Assembly (NCBI RefSeq): GCF_002003465.1 | Contig: NZ_BDDQ01000018.1 | Location: 56,048 to 120,047 of the forward strand | Direction of reading: 5' to 3' | Source: Caenibacillus caldisaponilyticus | GTDB lineage: Bacteria > Bacillota > Bacilli > Bacillales > Sporolactobacillaceae | Length of the DNA: 64,000 nucleotides | Shown: piece after piece, positions 17,822 to 26,167 of the stretch | Layout: each line of letters begins with the position of its first letter | Position numbering within the stretch: the stretch's first letter is position 1 | Translations under genes and position numbers: made by a program | The notes under the pieces: model-generated | The model's database searches: none | What the model was told of the DNA's origin: nothing | The model's input: only the letters and a program-made list of their open reading frames with translations

Positions 17822-18193
17822 ATGCTGATAAACCCTGTTATACCGGCGAAAACCGGGACGGGAACGCCTCGACCGACATCAAAAACCGGGTTCAAAGGGA
17901 TGTTTGCGCAGGCGTTGGCGGCGCAAGCGGGGACGCCCTTAAAGATCAGCAAGCATGCGCAAGCCCGCATCGCCGAGCGGGACATCGAGATTAAACCGGA
18001 ACAATGGCGGGCGATTTATGAAAAATTAAACGAAGCCAAAGCGATGGGAATTCGTGAACCGCTCGTTTTGACGAAAGACAAGGCGATTGTCGTCAGCGCC
18101 AAAAACGATACCGTCATCACGGTGATGAACCGAAGCGAAGCAAAAACCCATATCTTTTCCAACATTGACGGCGCGATTTTGTTGGACGATTGA
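17822..18193 (+). CDS. Flagellar operon protein of the TIGR02530 type
   Basis: Small uncharacterised protein found between flgD and the hook gene in many Bacillales. The 123 residues include LKISKHAQARIAERDIEI, LVLTKDKAIVVSAKNDTVIT and HIFSNIDGAILLDD, which agree with my memory of the family. ATG 17822 has no ribosome site at useful distance. The frame remains open upstream to CTG 17801 (reading LKPIDRSM...), which sits 6 bases after GGGGAGGG and overlaps the flgD stop, so a CTG start that adds seven residues is possible. Confidence 0.82.
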   Translation: MLINPVIPAKTGTGTPRPTSKTGFKGMFAQALAAQAGTPLKISKHAQARIAERDIEIKPEQWRAIYEKLNEAKAMGIREPLVLTKDKAIVVSAKNDTVITVMNRSEAKTHIFSNIDGAILLDD

Positions 18194-18246
18194 AGGCCGG
18201 ACCTTCAAGGGAGCCTTCGCGTCCGCGGACCGACCGAAGCGGACGC
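18191..18246 (+). repeat. Two consecutive hairpins before the hook gene
   Basis: TGAAGG/CCTTCA (18191-18196, 18202-18207) and GCGTCCGC/GCGGACGC (18219-18226, 18239-18246) form two stems in the 100-base gap before the hook gene. No T tract follows. They may protect or process the long mRNA, or be incidental. Confidence 0.4.
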
Positions 18247-18293
18247 AGCGAGCGGTAAGTTGAATCCAATAAAAGTAATAAGGGGGATGCCAT

Positions 18294-19142
18294 ATGCTTC
18301 GTGCCATGTATTCCGCGATCAGCGGATTGAAAAACTTTCAAACGAAACTCGACGTCATCGGCAATAACATCGCCAACGTCAGCACCGCCGGGTTTAAAAA
18401 GGGCCGCGTGACGTTCGCCGATCTCGTCAGTCAGCAGCTTGCCGGGGCGACCGCGCCGAACGCCAACCGCGGCGGCGTGAACCCGAAACAAGTCGGCCTC
18501 GGTTCGACGATCGCTTCCATCGATACGATTACCACCGGCGGCAATACGCAAACAACCGGCCGGCCCCTTGATGTCGCGATCTCGGGAGATGGCTATTTCG
18601 TCGTCCAAGACGGCGGCGTGAACTACTATACGCGTGCGGGCAACTTCTACTTGGATGAACAAGGCGATCTCGTCAATGCCAACGGTTTGCACGTCATTGG
18701 CTACACCATCGATGCCAACGGGAATTTGACGAATAACCTCGGGCCGTTGCAAATTCCGAAGACGATCACGATCGGCGGCACGACGGAAAACCTGACCAGC
18801 TTCAGCATCGGCACCGACGGTACAATCTATGGCGTATTGGACGACGGATCGCTGCAAGTGCTCGGTCAAATCGCGCTCGCCCAATTCAATAACCCGGACG
18901 GATTGCAAAAAATGGGGAATAACCTCTACATCAATACGGCCAACTCCGGCAATCCCGTGATCGGTACCGCCGATGCGGCCGGTGCGTCGCTCATCCCGAG
19001 CGCGCTCGAGATGTCCAACGTCGATCTGTCGGAGGAATTTACCGGTATGATCGAGGCGGAGCGCGGCTTCCAAGCGAACGCCCGCGTGATTACCACGGCG
19101 GACCAAATCTTGCAAGAGCTCGTCAATTTGAAGCGCTCGTAA
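18294..19142 (+). CDS. flgE: Flagellar hook protein FlgE (FlgG-like)
   Basis: Axial protein that builds the hook in Bacillus; the same gene is often annotated flgG. The 282-residue protein starts MLRAMYSAISGLKNFQTKLD, carries IGNNIANVSTAGFKKGRV (axial-family motif), RPLDVAISGDGYFVVQDG, and ends with MSNVDLSEEFTGMIEAERGF plus ANARVITTADQILQELVNLK. Distinguishing FlgE from FlgG by sequence alone is not secure; the position before flbD/swrD-fliL is that of the Bacillus hook gene. ATG 18294 follows AAGGGGGA. Confidence 0.9.
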   Translation: MLRAMYSAISGLKNFQTKLDVIGNNIANVSTAGFKKGRVTFADLVSQQLAGATAPNANRGGVNPKQVGLGSTIASIDTITTGGNTQTTGRPLDVAISGDGYFVVQDGGVNYYTRAGNFYLDEQGDLVNANGLHVIGYTIDANGNLTNNLGPLQIPKTITIGGTTENLTSFSIGTDGTIYGVLDDGSLQVLGQIALAQFNNPDGLQKMGNNLYINTANSGNPVIGTADAAGASLIPSALEMSNVDLSEEFTGMIEAERGFQANARVITTADQILQELVNLKRS

Positions 19143-19181
19143 AGGAGGGATGGGGTCAAGCCGGGCGCTTGACCCCGTCAT

Positions 19182-19406
19182 ATGATTAAACTCACCCGAT
19201 TAAACGGCAAAACCTTTACGCTCAACGCCTGTTTCATCGAACAGGTTGAAGAACTTCCCGACACGACGGTCACGCTCATCAGCGGTAAAAAAATTGTCGT
19301 CAAAGAGAGCGAAGCCGAAGTCGTCGAGAGGATGATAGACTTTTATAAGAAGATCGGGCTATATGCCGTCCAAAGCAAGAGTGAAAGGGGCTCGGCGCAT
19401 GTTTAA
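19182..19406 (+). CDS. swrD: FlbD-family flagellar protein (SwrD)
   Basis: A 74-residue protein of the FlbD family; in B. subtilis SwrD raises stator torque for swarming. It begins MIKLTRLNGKTFTLNACFIE and contains LISGKKIVVKESEAEV, both typical. The usual length is about 70 residues. A ribosome site is poor (GGGGTCAAG further upstream). The end overlaps the start of fliL. Confidence 0.85.
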   Translation: MIKLTRLNGKTFTLNACFIEQVEELPDTTVTLISGKKIVVKESEAEVVERMIDFYKKIGLYAVQSKSERGSAHV

Positions 19407-19827
19407 AAGCAAAACATTAAACATCGTGTTGTTAACGATGGCCTGTCTCACCATCGTCGCAGTCATCTCTTTCTATTATTTGAACCATAAAGCCGAAAGC
19501 GCGTCGAAACCTCCGACGATCGATGACATCGCCAAAAATTTGTCCGTCGAGACCGAGGAAATGACGACGAATCTCGCTGACGACAAATACATACGCATCA
19601 AGTTTACGATTCAAGTCTCAAACAAGGCGGCGAAAGATGAGCTGGAGAAACGCCAATTTCAAGTCAAGAACACCATTCTCTATTTATTGTCCAACATGAC
19701 CGAAAAAAATTTGCGCGGCCAAGCCGGCTTGAAGCAGCTTGAAAGCTCCCTTCAGCAAAAATTGAACGCCTTAATGACCAAGGGAGAGGTCGTCCACGTG
19801 TACACGACGGAAAAAATTATAGAATAA
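19399..19827 (+). CDS. fliL: Flagellar basal body-associated protein FliL
   Basis: Single-pass membrane protein that supports stator function. The 142-residue protein has an N-terminal membrane helix (about 7-27) and an extracytoplasmic domain with NLADDKYIRIKFTIQVSNK and the terminal EVVHVYTTEKIIE. ATG 19399 follows AAAGGGG and overlaps the swrD stop; the frame is open further upstream but within swrD. Confidence 0.92.
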   Translation: MFKSKTLNIVLLTMACLTIVAVISFYYLNHKAESASKPPTIDDIAKNLSVETEEMTTNLADDKYIRIKFTIQVSNKAAKDELEKRQFQVKNTILYLLSNMTEKNLRGQAGLKQLESSLQQKLNALMTKGEVVHVYTTEKIIE

Positions 19828-19895
19828 TAGATATAGAAGGTGCCGAGATGCGCCGCGGGTGAAAAAAAGCCCTTTTGATCCGGGAGGTGAAGCAC

Positions 19896-20897
19896 ATGGC
19901 CGAAATCTTATCGCAATCCGAGATTGATGCGTTGCTCTCCGCGATTTCAACGGGAGAAATGGACGCAGATGAATTGAAAAAAGAAGAAGATCGAAAAAAA
20001 GAGCGCGTTTACGATTTTAAACGGGCGCTTCGATTTTCAAAGGACCAGTTTCGCAGCCTGACGAGAATCCACGAAAATTTCGCCAGGTTGCTGACGAGCT
20101 ACTTTTCCGCCCAGTTGCGGACATACATACAGATCACGGTCGCTTCCGTGGAACAGCTGCCGTATGAAGAATTCATACGCTCCGTCCCGTCCTTGACGAT
20201 ATTAAACGTGTTCGAAGCGGCGCCCCTTGAAGGACGCATGCTCATCGAGGTCAACCCGAACATCGCCTACGCCATGCTTGACCGCATATTGGGCGGCGTC
20301 GGAGCCAGTTACAATAAAATCGATAACTTAACAGAAATCGAGATGAAGATCATCTCGCAAATCTTCGAAAAAGCGCTCGACTCTTTTAAAGAAGCATGGT
20401 CCAGCATCATCGAGCTCGACCCGGTCATGCGCGTTTTTGAAGTGAATACGCAATTCTTGCAGATGGCTTCACCAAACGAGACCGTGGTCGTCATCTCCCT
20501 TTCGACAACGGTCGGCGAGGCGAGCGGCATGATGAACGTCTGCATTCCCCACGTCGTTCTTGAGCCGATCCTCCCGAAACTGTCCGCGCACGAATGGATG
20601 ACGGGCAAAGAAAAATCGCCCAGTCCGGACGACGCCGCCCACATCGAGCACAACATCAAAGACATTTTTGTCGACATGCGGGTGGAACTCGGTCAAGCCC
20701 AACTGACGGTGGGCGATCTCTTGAACTTGAATGAAGGGGACGTCATCCCGCTCGACAGCCGGATTGACCGCCCGATCGTTATGAAGGTCGGGCCGTATCC
20801 GAAATTTACCGTGCAACCCGGTTTGAAAAACAAGAAGCTGGCGGTGCAAATCATGGATATCATTCAGGAAGGAGACGAAATCGATGCGTCCGAATGA
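19896..20897 (+). CDS. fliM: Flagellar motor switch protein FliM
   Basis: C-ring protein that binds phosphorylated CheY and changes rotation direction. The 333-residue protein starts with the CheY-binding segment EILSQSEIDALLSAI, has the CheC-like middle domain and a C-terminal SpoA/FliN-like domain (VGDLLNLNEGDVIPLDSRID). ATG 19896 follows GGGAGGTG; upstream in-frame codons to 19875 are disregarded. It overlaps fliY by 14 bases. Confidence 0.97.
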   Translation: MAEILSQSEIDALLSAISTGEMDADELKKEEDRKKERVYDFKRALRFSKDQFRSLTRIHENFARLLTSYFSAQLRTYIQITVASVEQLPYEEFIRSVPSLTILNVFEAAPLEGRMLIEVNPNIAYAMLDRILGGVGASYNKIDNLTEIEMKIISQIFEKALDSFKEAWSSIIELDPVMRVFEVNTQFLQMASPNETVVVISLSTTVGEASGMMNVCIPHVVLEPILPKLSAHEWMTGKEKSPSPDDAAHIEHNIKDIFVDMRVELGQAQLTVGDLLNLNEGDVIPLDSRIDRPIVMKVGPYPKFTVQPGLKNKKLAVQIMDIIQEGDEIDASE

Positions 20898-22113
20898 TGA
20901 GGGCATGCTGTCGCAGGAAGAAATCGATGCGTTGCTGGGAGGGGCGGACGGGAGCCATTCCACCGATGAGAACAACGATCAAAGCGCTTTGGAAGATGTG
21001 CTCACCCCGATGGAAATCGACGCGCTCGGCGAAATCGGCAACATCGCCTTCGGGAGCGCAGCGACCGCGCTTTCGGCGTTGCTGAATCAAAAAGTCGACA
21101 TTACGACGCCGAAGGTTTCGCTCGTCCACCGTTCGAGTTTGTACGATGAATTTCCAACTCCTTATGTTTCCGTCTTTGTGGAATATACCGAAGGCTTCCG
21201 CGGCTCCAACGTCTTGTTGATCAAAAAGGAAGACGCGAGCATCATCGCCGATCTCATGTTGGGCGGAAATGGCACCAATCCTTCTGAGGAAATTCAAGAA
21301 ATCCATCTCAGCGCCGTCCAAGAGGCGATGAATCAAATGATGGGCTCGTCGGCCACCGCCATGTCGATGATGTTTGACAAGCGCATCGACATTTCGCCGC
21401 CGGTCATTGAAATGTTTGACGTCAAAGAGGACCGCGGCACGGAACACATTCCTTCGGACGACCAATTTTTGAAGGTTTCATTCCGCCTGCGCGTCGGTGA
21501 GCTCATCGATTCGAACATCATGCAGCTTCTGCCGATCGATTTCACGAAAGAACTCGTCCACCATCTCATGTTGAGCGACGATAAAGATGATTTGGACGTT
21601 GAGGCGCTATCGGCAAGATCGGACGTTTCCGAAAACGAGCGTCCTTCATCCGATGCCCAAAGAGCCGACGGCGAATCCGGCGCAGCTCTGGATAGGGACC
21701 GCGCCGCTGCTGGGGACGATGCGGAGCCGGTGCGGCGCACCGATGCCGGTGGACGGATATCGGCTTCCGCCTCGCGGCTCGGCGCCCAAGAACCGGTTCA
21801 CGTGCGCCCCGTCGCTTTCAGCGAATTCGACGACGGCGAGACGTCTTCGGTCAACGCGCAAAACATCGACCTGTTGTTGGATATTCCGCTGACGGTCACC
21901 GTGGAATTGGGCCGGACGAAAAGGCGCATCAAAGACATTTTGGATTTAAGCCGCGGCTCGGTGATCGAGCTGGATAAACTTGCCGGCGAACCCGTGGACA
22001 TTTTGGTCAACCACAAACCCATCGCAAAAGGGGAAGTCGTCGTCATTGATGAAAACTTCGGGGTTCGCATCACCGAAATCCTCAATCAACATGACCGATT
22101 AAAAAGACTATAA
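20884..22113 (+). CDS. fliY: Flagellar motor switch phosphatase FliY
   Basis: C-ring protein of Bacillus that also dephosphorylates CheY-P. The 409-residue protein has an N-terminal CheY-binding helix (MLSQEEIDALLGG), two CheC-type phosphatase sites (ALGEIGNIAFGSAATALS and SAVQEAMNQMMGSSATAMS) and a C-terminal FliN domain (LLLDIPLTVTVELGRTKRRI, first part diagnostic). Between them lies a charged, low-complexity linker of about 75 residues (about 240-315). ATG 20884 follows AGGAAGGAG. Confidence 0.95.
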   Translation: MRPNDEGMLSQEEIDALLGGADGSHSTDENNDQSALEDVLTPMEIDALGEIGNIAFGSAATALSALLNQKVDITTPKVSLVHRSSLYDEFPTPYVSVFVEYTEGFRGSNVLLIKKEDASIIADLMLGGNGTNPSEEIQEIHLSAVQEAMNQMMGSSATAMSMMFDKRIDISPPVIEMFDVKEDRGTEHIPSDDQFLKVSFRLRVGELIDSNIMQLLPIDFTKELVHHLMLSDDKDDLDVEALSARSDVSENERPSSDAQRADGESGAALDRDRAAAGDDAEPVRRTDAGGRISASASRLGAQEPVHVRPVAFSEFDDGETSSVNAQNIDLLLDIPLTVTVELGRTKRRIKDILDLSRGSVIELDKLAGEPVDILVNHKPIAKGEVVVIDENFGVRITEILNQHDRLKRL

Positions 22114-22143
22114 AAATACAAGCGCAATAGGAGGACTGCAACA

Positions 22144-22506
22144 ATGGGGAAAACGATTCTGGTTGTTGACGATGCGGCATTCATGCGGATGATGATCAAA
22201 GATATTCTCACGAAAAACGGCTACGAAGTCATCGCCGAGGCGGGCGACGGCCAAGAAGCGATCGAAAAATATAAAGAACATAAACCCGATCTCGTCACGT
22301 TGGACATAACGATGCCGGAGATGGACGGCATCACCTGCTTGAAAAAGATCAGGGAATTCGACCCGAATGCCAAAATCATCATGGTTTCCGCGATGGGCCA
22401 GCAGGCGATGGTCATCGACGCCATACAAGCGGGAGCGAAAGATTTCATCGTCAAGCCGTTCCAAACCGACCGCGTATTGGAAGCCATCAAGAAAACGATT
22501 GGATAG
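22144..22506 (+). CDS. cheY: Chemotaxis response regulator CheY
   Basis: Single-domain receiver phosphorylated by CheA; binds FliM/FliY at the rotor. The 120-residue protein has the acidic pair in VVDDAAFMR, phospho-acceptor D54 in LVTLDITMPEMDG, the switch residues VSAMGQ and the lysine in FIVKPF. ATG 22144 follows ATAGGAGG. It lies between fliY and fliO as in B. subtilis. Confidence 0.97.
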   Translation: MGKTILVVDDAAFMRMMIKDILTKNGYEVIAEAGDGQEAIEKYKEHKPDLVTLDITMPEMDGITCLKKIREFDPNAKIIMVSAMGQQAMVIDAIQAGAKDFIVKPFQTDRVLEAIKKTIG

Positions 22507-22516
22507 AAGGCGCAAG

Positions 22517-23293
22517 ATGAAACGTGCACCAGAGATAACCGGTCGGATGCGGGAACGGCGCGCGCGGGCGTCGCAGCGACGCTCCGACGAACGCGGTATC
22601 TGGAAGCGGAGATCGACGCTGGCGCTTCTCGCGTTATCGATTTGCCTTGTTTTAATCGGCGGCGGCGCGGTTTCCGCCGCCCGGGCGGCAACGCCGGATG
22701 GCAGCCAGTCGGTCTATGATGCGCTTCACCAAAAAGACACGCCGTCCGGGAAGTCGCACGATGCGGTCGCTCCTTCCGACGCCAAAAAGGATGTGAAGGA
22801 CGGGGCGCCGGCGGCTTCCGGGACGTCCGGCCTGTTTACTTTTTTGAAGTTAGTGGTTTCGCTCGCCGTCATTCTCGGGCTCATTTACTTGTTATATCGG
22901 GCGATGCATAAACATACGCGGTCTTACCGCAAAGTCGGGGCGATTCGCAACCTCGGCGGCGTCGCCGTCGGTCCGAACCGTTCGGTCCAGCTCGTCCGCA
23001 TCGGAGAGACCATTCTCGTCGTCGGCGTCGGGGAAACGGTTCAACTTCTGAAAGAGATCACCGATCCGGAAACCGTGGCCCAGTTGCTGAACGAGGATGA
23101 GGCTCCACCCGAATTCGGCAAAACCTTGTCCAAGGTGTTGGCGCGGGCGAAGGAGCGCGCGCTCCCGGAAAACCATGAACAGCCGGATGGCGGTCAAAGC
23201 GCGTCGTCGTTCGATCAGCAATTGAAAGCTTTGCTGAAAAGCCGGTCGGACGCATTGAAGGATCGGTTACGGAAGGACAATCGCGATGAATGA
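22517..23293 (+). CDS. fliO: Flagellar biosynthetic protein FliO/FliZ
   Basis: Membrane protein that helps FliP assemble into the export gate. The 258-residue protein has a basic N-terminus, a signal-like hydrophobic stretch (about 33-55, LALLALSICLVLIGGGAVSA), a spacer, a membrane helix at about 104-126 and a cytoplasmic FliO domain with VGPNRSVQLVRIGETILVVGV. ATG 22517 follows GAAGG; the frame is open upstream into cheY but that part is discarded. The end overlaps fliP. Confidence 0.88.
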   Translation: MKRAPEITGRMRERRARASQRRSDERGIWKRRSTLALLALSICLVLIGGGAVSAARAATPDGSQSVYDALHQKDTPSGKSHDAVAPSDAKKDVKDGAPAASGTSGLFTFLKLVVSLAVILGLIYLLYRAMHKHTRSYRKVGAIRNLGGVAVGPNRSVQLVRIGETILVVGVGETVQLLKEITDPETVAQLLNEDEAPPEFGKTLSKVLARAKERALPENHEQPDGGQSASSFDQQLKALLKSRSDALKDRLRKDNRDE

Positions 23294-23966
23294 GATCATA
23301 CCGGGAATCGATACCCATTTTTTATCGCAACAACCGCATGATGTGGCGACAACGGTCGGTTTGCTTCTCTTCTTGACCGTCTTGTCCCTCGCGCCGGCCA
23401 TTCTCGTTCTCATGACGTCGTTCACGCGCGTTGTCATCGTTTTGTCTTTTGTGAGAACGTCGCTGTCCACGCAGCAAATCCCGCCGAACCAAGTGTTGAT
23501 CGGCCTTGCCTTGTTCTTGACGTTTTTCATCATGGCGCCGGTCATCGGAGACGTGAACAGCCAGGCCGTAAAGCCGTATTTAGACGGGAAAATCACGCAA
23601 AAAGAAGCTTTAAAAAGGGCCGAGGTCCCGCTCAAAAATTTCATGGCGAAGGAAACGCGCGAGAAAGATTTGTCGCTGTTTTTGGATTATGGCCATTATG
23701 ACCGGCCGAAAAAGATCGAAGACATTCCGATGACCGCCCTCGTGCCCGCCTTTACGATCAGTGAACTCAAAACGGCTTTCCAGATGGGATTTATGATCTT
23801 CGTCCCATTCCTCATCATCGACATGGTGGTGGCCAGCGTCCTGATGTCGATGGGGATGATGATGGTGCCGCCCGTCATGATATCCTTGCCGTTTAAAATT
23901 CTTTTGTTTGTCATGGTGGACGGATGGTATCTCATCGTAAAGTCGCTTTTGGTCAGCTATTCCTAA
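23286..23966 (+). CDS. fliP: Flagellar biosynthetic protein FliP
   Basis: Core of the FliP-FliQ-FliR export gate. The 226-residue protein contains several membrane helices and the strongly conserved VLMTSFTRVVIVLSFVR and PPNQVLIGLALFLTFFIMAP. ATG 23286 lies within the end of fliO after GGAAGGAC. Length fits mature-type Bacillus FliP (221). Confidence 0.97.
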   Translation: MNEIIPGIDTHFLSQQPHDVATTVGLLLFLTVLSLAPAILVLMTSFTRVVIVLSFVRTSLSTQQIPPNQVLIGLALFLTFFIMAPVIGDVNSQAVKPYLDGKITQKEALKRAEVPLKNFMAKETREKDLSLFLDYGHYDRPKKIEDIPMTALVPAFTISELKTAFQMGFMIFVPFLIIDMVVASVLMSMGMMMVPPVMISLPFKILLFVMVDGWYLIVKSLLVSYS

Positions 23967-23988
23967 ACCCAAAAGGGGTTGACGTCGA

Positions 23989-24258
23989 TTGAGCATGGAG
24001 TTTGTCATCCACATCGGTGAGCGAGCGGTCATGACGACGCTGTTGATCGCGGGCCCTCTTTTAATCATCGCGCTGGTCGTCGGGCTTGTCATCAGCATTT
24101 TTCAAGCGACGACGCAAATTCAAGAGCAGACGTTGGCATTCATCCCCAAAATCGTCGCCGTGCTCATCGCGCTCGTGATTTTCGGTCCTTGGATGCTGAC
24201 GGAAATCGTGTCGTTTACGGAAAACATCTTTATGAATTTGGACAAATTCGTGGGCTGA
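23989..24258 (+). CDS. fliQ: Flagellar biosynthetic protein FliQ
   Basis: Small export-gate subunit with two membrane helices. The 89 residues contain ALVVGLVISIFQATTQIQEQ and the PKIVAVL segment, nearly identical to B. subtilis. The TTG start at 23989 (reading MSMEFVI) is favoured over ATG 23995, because AAAGGGG is 10 bases upstream and the N-terminus then aligns with MSSEFVI. fliR begins 1 base after the stop. Confidence 0.96.
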   Translation: MSMEFVIHIGERAVMTTLLIAGPLLIIALVVGLVISIFQATTQIQEQTLAFIPKIVAVLIALVIFGPWMLTEIVSFTENIFMNLDKFVG

Positions 24259-24259
24259 T

Positions 24260-25036
24260 ATGGACGCACTCAATTTGCTACCGCTTTTTTTGCTCGTCTT
24301 AGTCCGACTGGCCAGCTTCTTTTTTACGGCCCCCGTTTTTTCTTACCGGGGGATACCGGCCCGCTTCAAGGTGGGCCTTTCGGCGTGCTTCGCCTGGATC
24401 GTGACGTTGTCGATGCACGACCACGCCGTTCCGCTCACCGGCGCATTTCCGCTGATCGTCATGAAAGAGGCGCTCATCGGGCTTTCGATCGGTTTTGCCG
24501 CCGGACTGTTATTCTATGCGATTCAGGTCGCGGGCGGTTTTATTGACTTGCAAACGGGCTTTGCGATTGCCAACTTGATCGACCCGAACAACGGGGTGCA
24601 AACGCCGATCACCGGCCAGTTTTTATATGTTTTAATGATCGTCTTTTTCTTCGCGGCGGATGCCCATCACATGTTTTTAAACGGCATTTATTACAGCTTT
24701 CAGTGGGTGCCCGTCGAAGGAAAAGCCACCGCCTTGTTTTCCGGTGCCGGCGCCCATGACATCTCTCAGCTGTTTTTGCAGATGTTTGCCATCGCCTTTC
24801 AAATGGCCTTGCCGATCGTCGGCTCGCTTTTTCTCGTCGACGTCGCCGTCGGCATTGTCGCCCGAACCGTCCCGCAATTGAATGTGTTTGTGGTCGGTTT
24901 GCCGTTGAAAATCGCCGCGAGTCTGCTCATTCTCTTTTTCGCCATGCCGCTGTACGTCGCCTTTTTCCGCGACCTTTTCGACTGGGCGGCGAGCGGCATG
25001 CGGGATTTCATGGCACTGTTGGGGAGTCCGAAATGA
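24260..25036 (+). CDS. fliR: Flagellar biosynthetic protein FliR
   Basis: Export-gate subunit with about six membrane helices, 258 residues. Conserved features include RLASFFFTAPVF near the start, KEALIGLSIGFAAGLLFYAI, GGFIDLQTGFAIANLIDP and PQLNVFVVGLPLKI. ATG 24260 immediately follows fliQ, so it is probably translated by coupling. The stop overlaps flhB by 4 bases. Confidence 0.96.
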   Translation: MDALNLLPLFLLVLVRLASFFFTAPVFSYRGIPARFKVGLSACFAWIVTLSMHDHAVPLTGAFPLIVMKEALIGLSIGFAAGLLFYAIQVAGGFIDLQTGFAIANLIDPNNGVQTPITGQFLYVLMIVFFFAADAHHMFLNGIYYSFQWVPVEGKATALFSGAGAHDISQLFLQMFAIAFQMALPIVGSLFLVDVAVGIVARTVPQLNVFVVGLPLKIAASLLILFFAMPLYVAFFRDLFDWAASGMRDFMALLGSPK

Positions 25037-26112
25037 GACGCGTCGATCTGCAATTTTTTGCCGAAGAAAAAACGGAAAAAGCGACGCCAAAGAAACGCCG
25101 CGACTCGAGGAAAAAGGGGCAAGTCGCCAAGAGCGCCGATATCGTTTCCGCTTTGACGTTGCTTGCCGTCTTCATCGTCTTTCTCTTTTCCGTTCCTTGG
25201 ATGGGCGAGGGGCTTGCCGCCATGATGAGATCGACTTTGGAAAACGGCTTGAACCAGCCCCTGAGCGAGGGAGAGGTCCAGCGCCTATTGACCTCGCTCG
25301 TCTTCGATGTCGGAAAATTGGTGGCGCCGGTCCTCGGCGTCGCGTTCGTCGCGGCCGTGTTCGCCAACGTCGTGCAGATCGGTTTTGTTTTCTCGGGCGA
25401 TCCGCTGGCTTTCAAGCCGGAACGGCTGAATCCGATCGCCGGTTTTAAAAGGATTTATTCCGTCCGCGCCTTCGTCGAACTGTTGAAATCGTTGCTGAAA
25501 GTCGCCTGCGTCGGCTTTATCGCTTTTCTCATCATTTGGATGCATCTGGACGAGCTGATCGGTTTAAGCCGAATGACGATCGGCCAAGCGCTTGTCTTCA
25601 TCGGCAAATTGACGTTGTGGATGGGGTTCGCCGCTTCCGTGACGCTGTTGTTTCTCGGATTGCTCGATTATCTTTATCAAAAATACGATTACGAAAAGAA
25701 CCTCCGCATGTCCAAACAGGAAGTCAAAGACGAGTATAAAAAGACGGAAGGCGATCCCTTGATCAAATCCAAGATTCGCGAACGGCAGCGGCAAATGGCG
25801 ATGCGGCGGATGATGCAGGAAGTGCCGAAAGCCGACGTCGTCATCACGAACCCGACGCATTTCGCCGTCGCCCTGCTTTATAAGGACGGAGAGATGGACG
25901 CGCCCGTCGTCGTCGCCAAGGGCGCGGATTACATCGCCCAAAAGATCAAAGAGGTCGCCAAAGCCAATGGCGTGACGATCGTCGAACGGCCGCCGCTCGC
26001 CCGCGCGTTGTATCGCGAGTTGGACATCGGCGATCAAATTCCCGAAACGTTTTTTAAAGCCGTCGCCGAAATATTGGCGTATGTCTATCAACTGAAGGGG
26101 AAGACGCTATGA
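25033..26112 (+). CDS. flhB: Flagellar biosynthetic protein FlhB
   Basis: Export-gate switch protein that cleaves itself to change substrate class from hook to filament. The 359-residue protein opens with the type III signature EEKTEKATPKKRRDSRKKGQ, has four membrane helices and the autocleavage motif NPTH (in VVITNPTHFAVALLY), intact. ATG 25033 follows GGGGAG within fliR. A 55-base gap precedes flhA. Confidence 0.97.
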   Translation: MRRVDLQFFAEEKTEKATPKKRRDSRKKGQVAKSADIVSALTLLAVFIVFLFSVPWMGEGLAAMMRSTLENGLNQPLSEGEVQRLLTSLVFDVGKLVAPVLGVAFVAAVFANVVQIGFVFSGDPLAFKPERLNPIAGFKRIYSVRAFVELLKSLLKVACVGFIAFLIIWMHLDELIGLSRMTIGQALVFIGKLTLWMGFAASVTLLFLGLLDYLYQKYDYEKNLRMSKQEVKDEYKKTEGDPLIKSKIRERQRQMAMRRMMQEVPKADVVITNPTHFAVALLYKDGEMDAPVVVAKGADYIAQKIKEVAKANGVTIVERPPLARALYRELDIGDQIPETFFKAVAEILAYVYQLKGKTL

Positions 26113-26167
26113 TTGCCTGCCGGCATCCTAAACGGGCCGGCGTGCGCGAAGCAAGGGGGTGGAGCGC

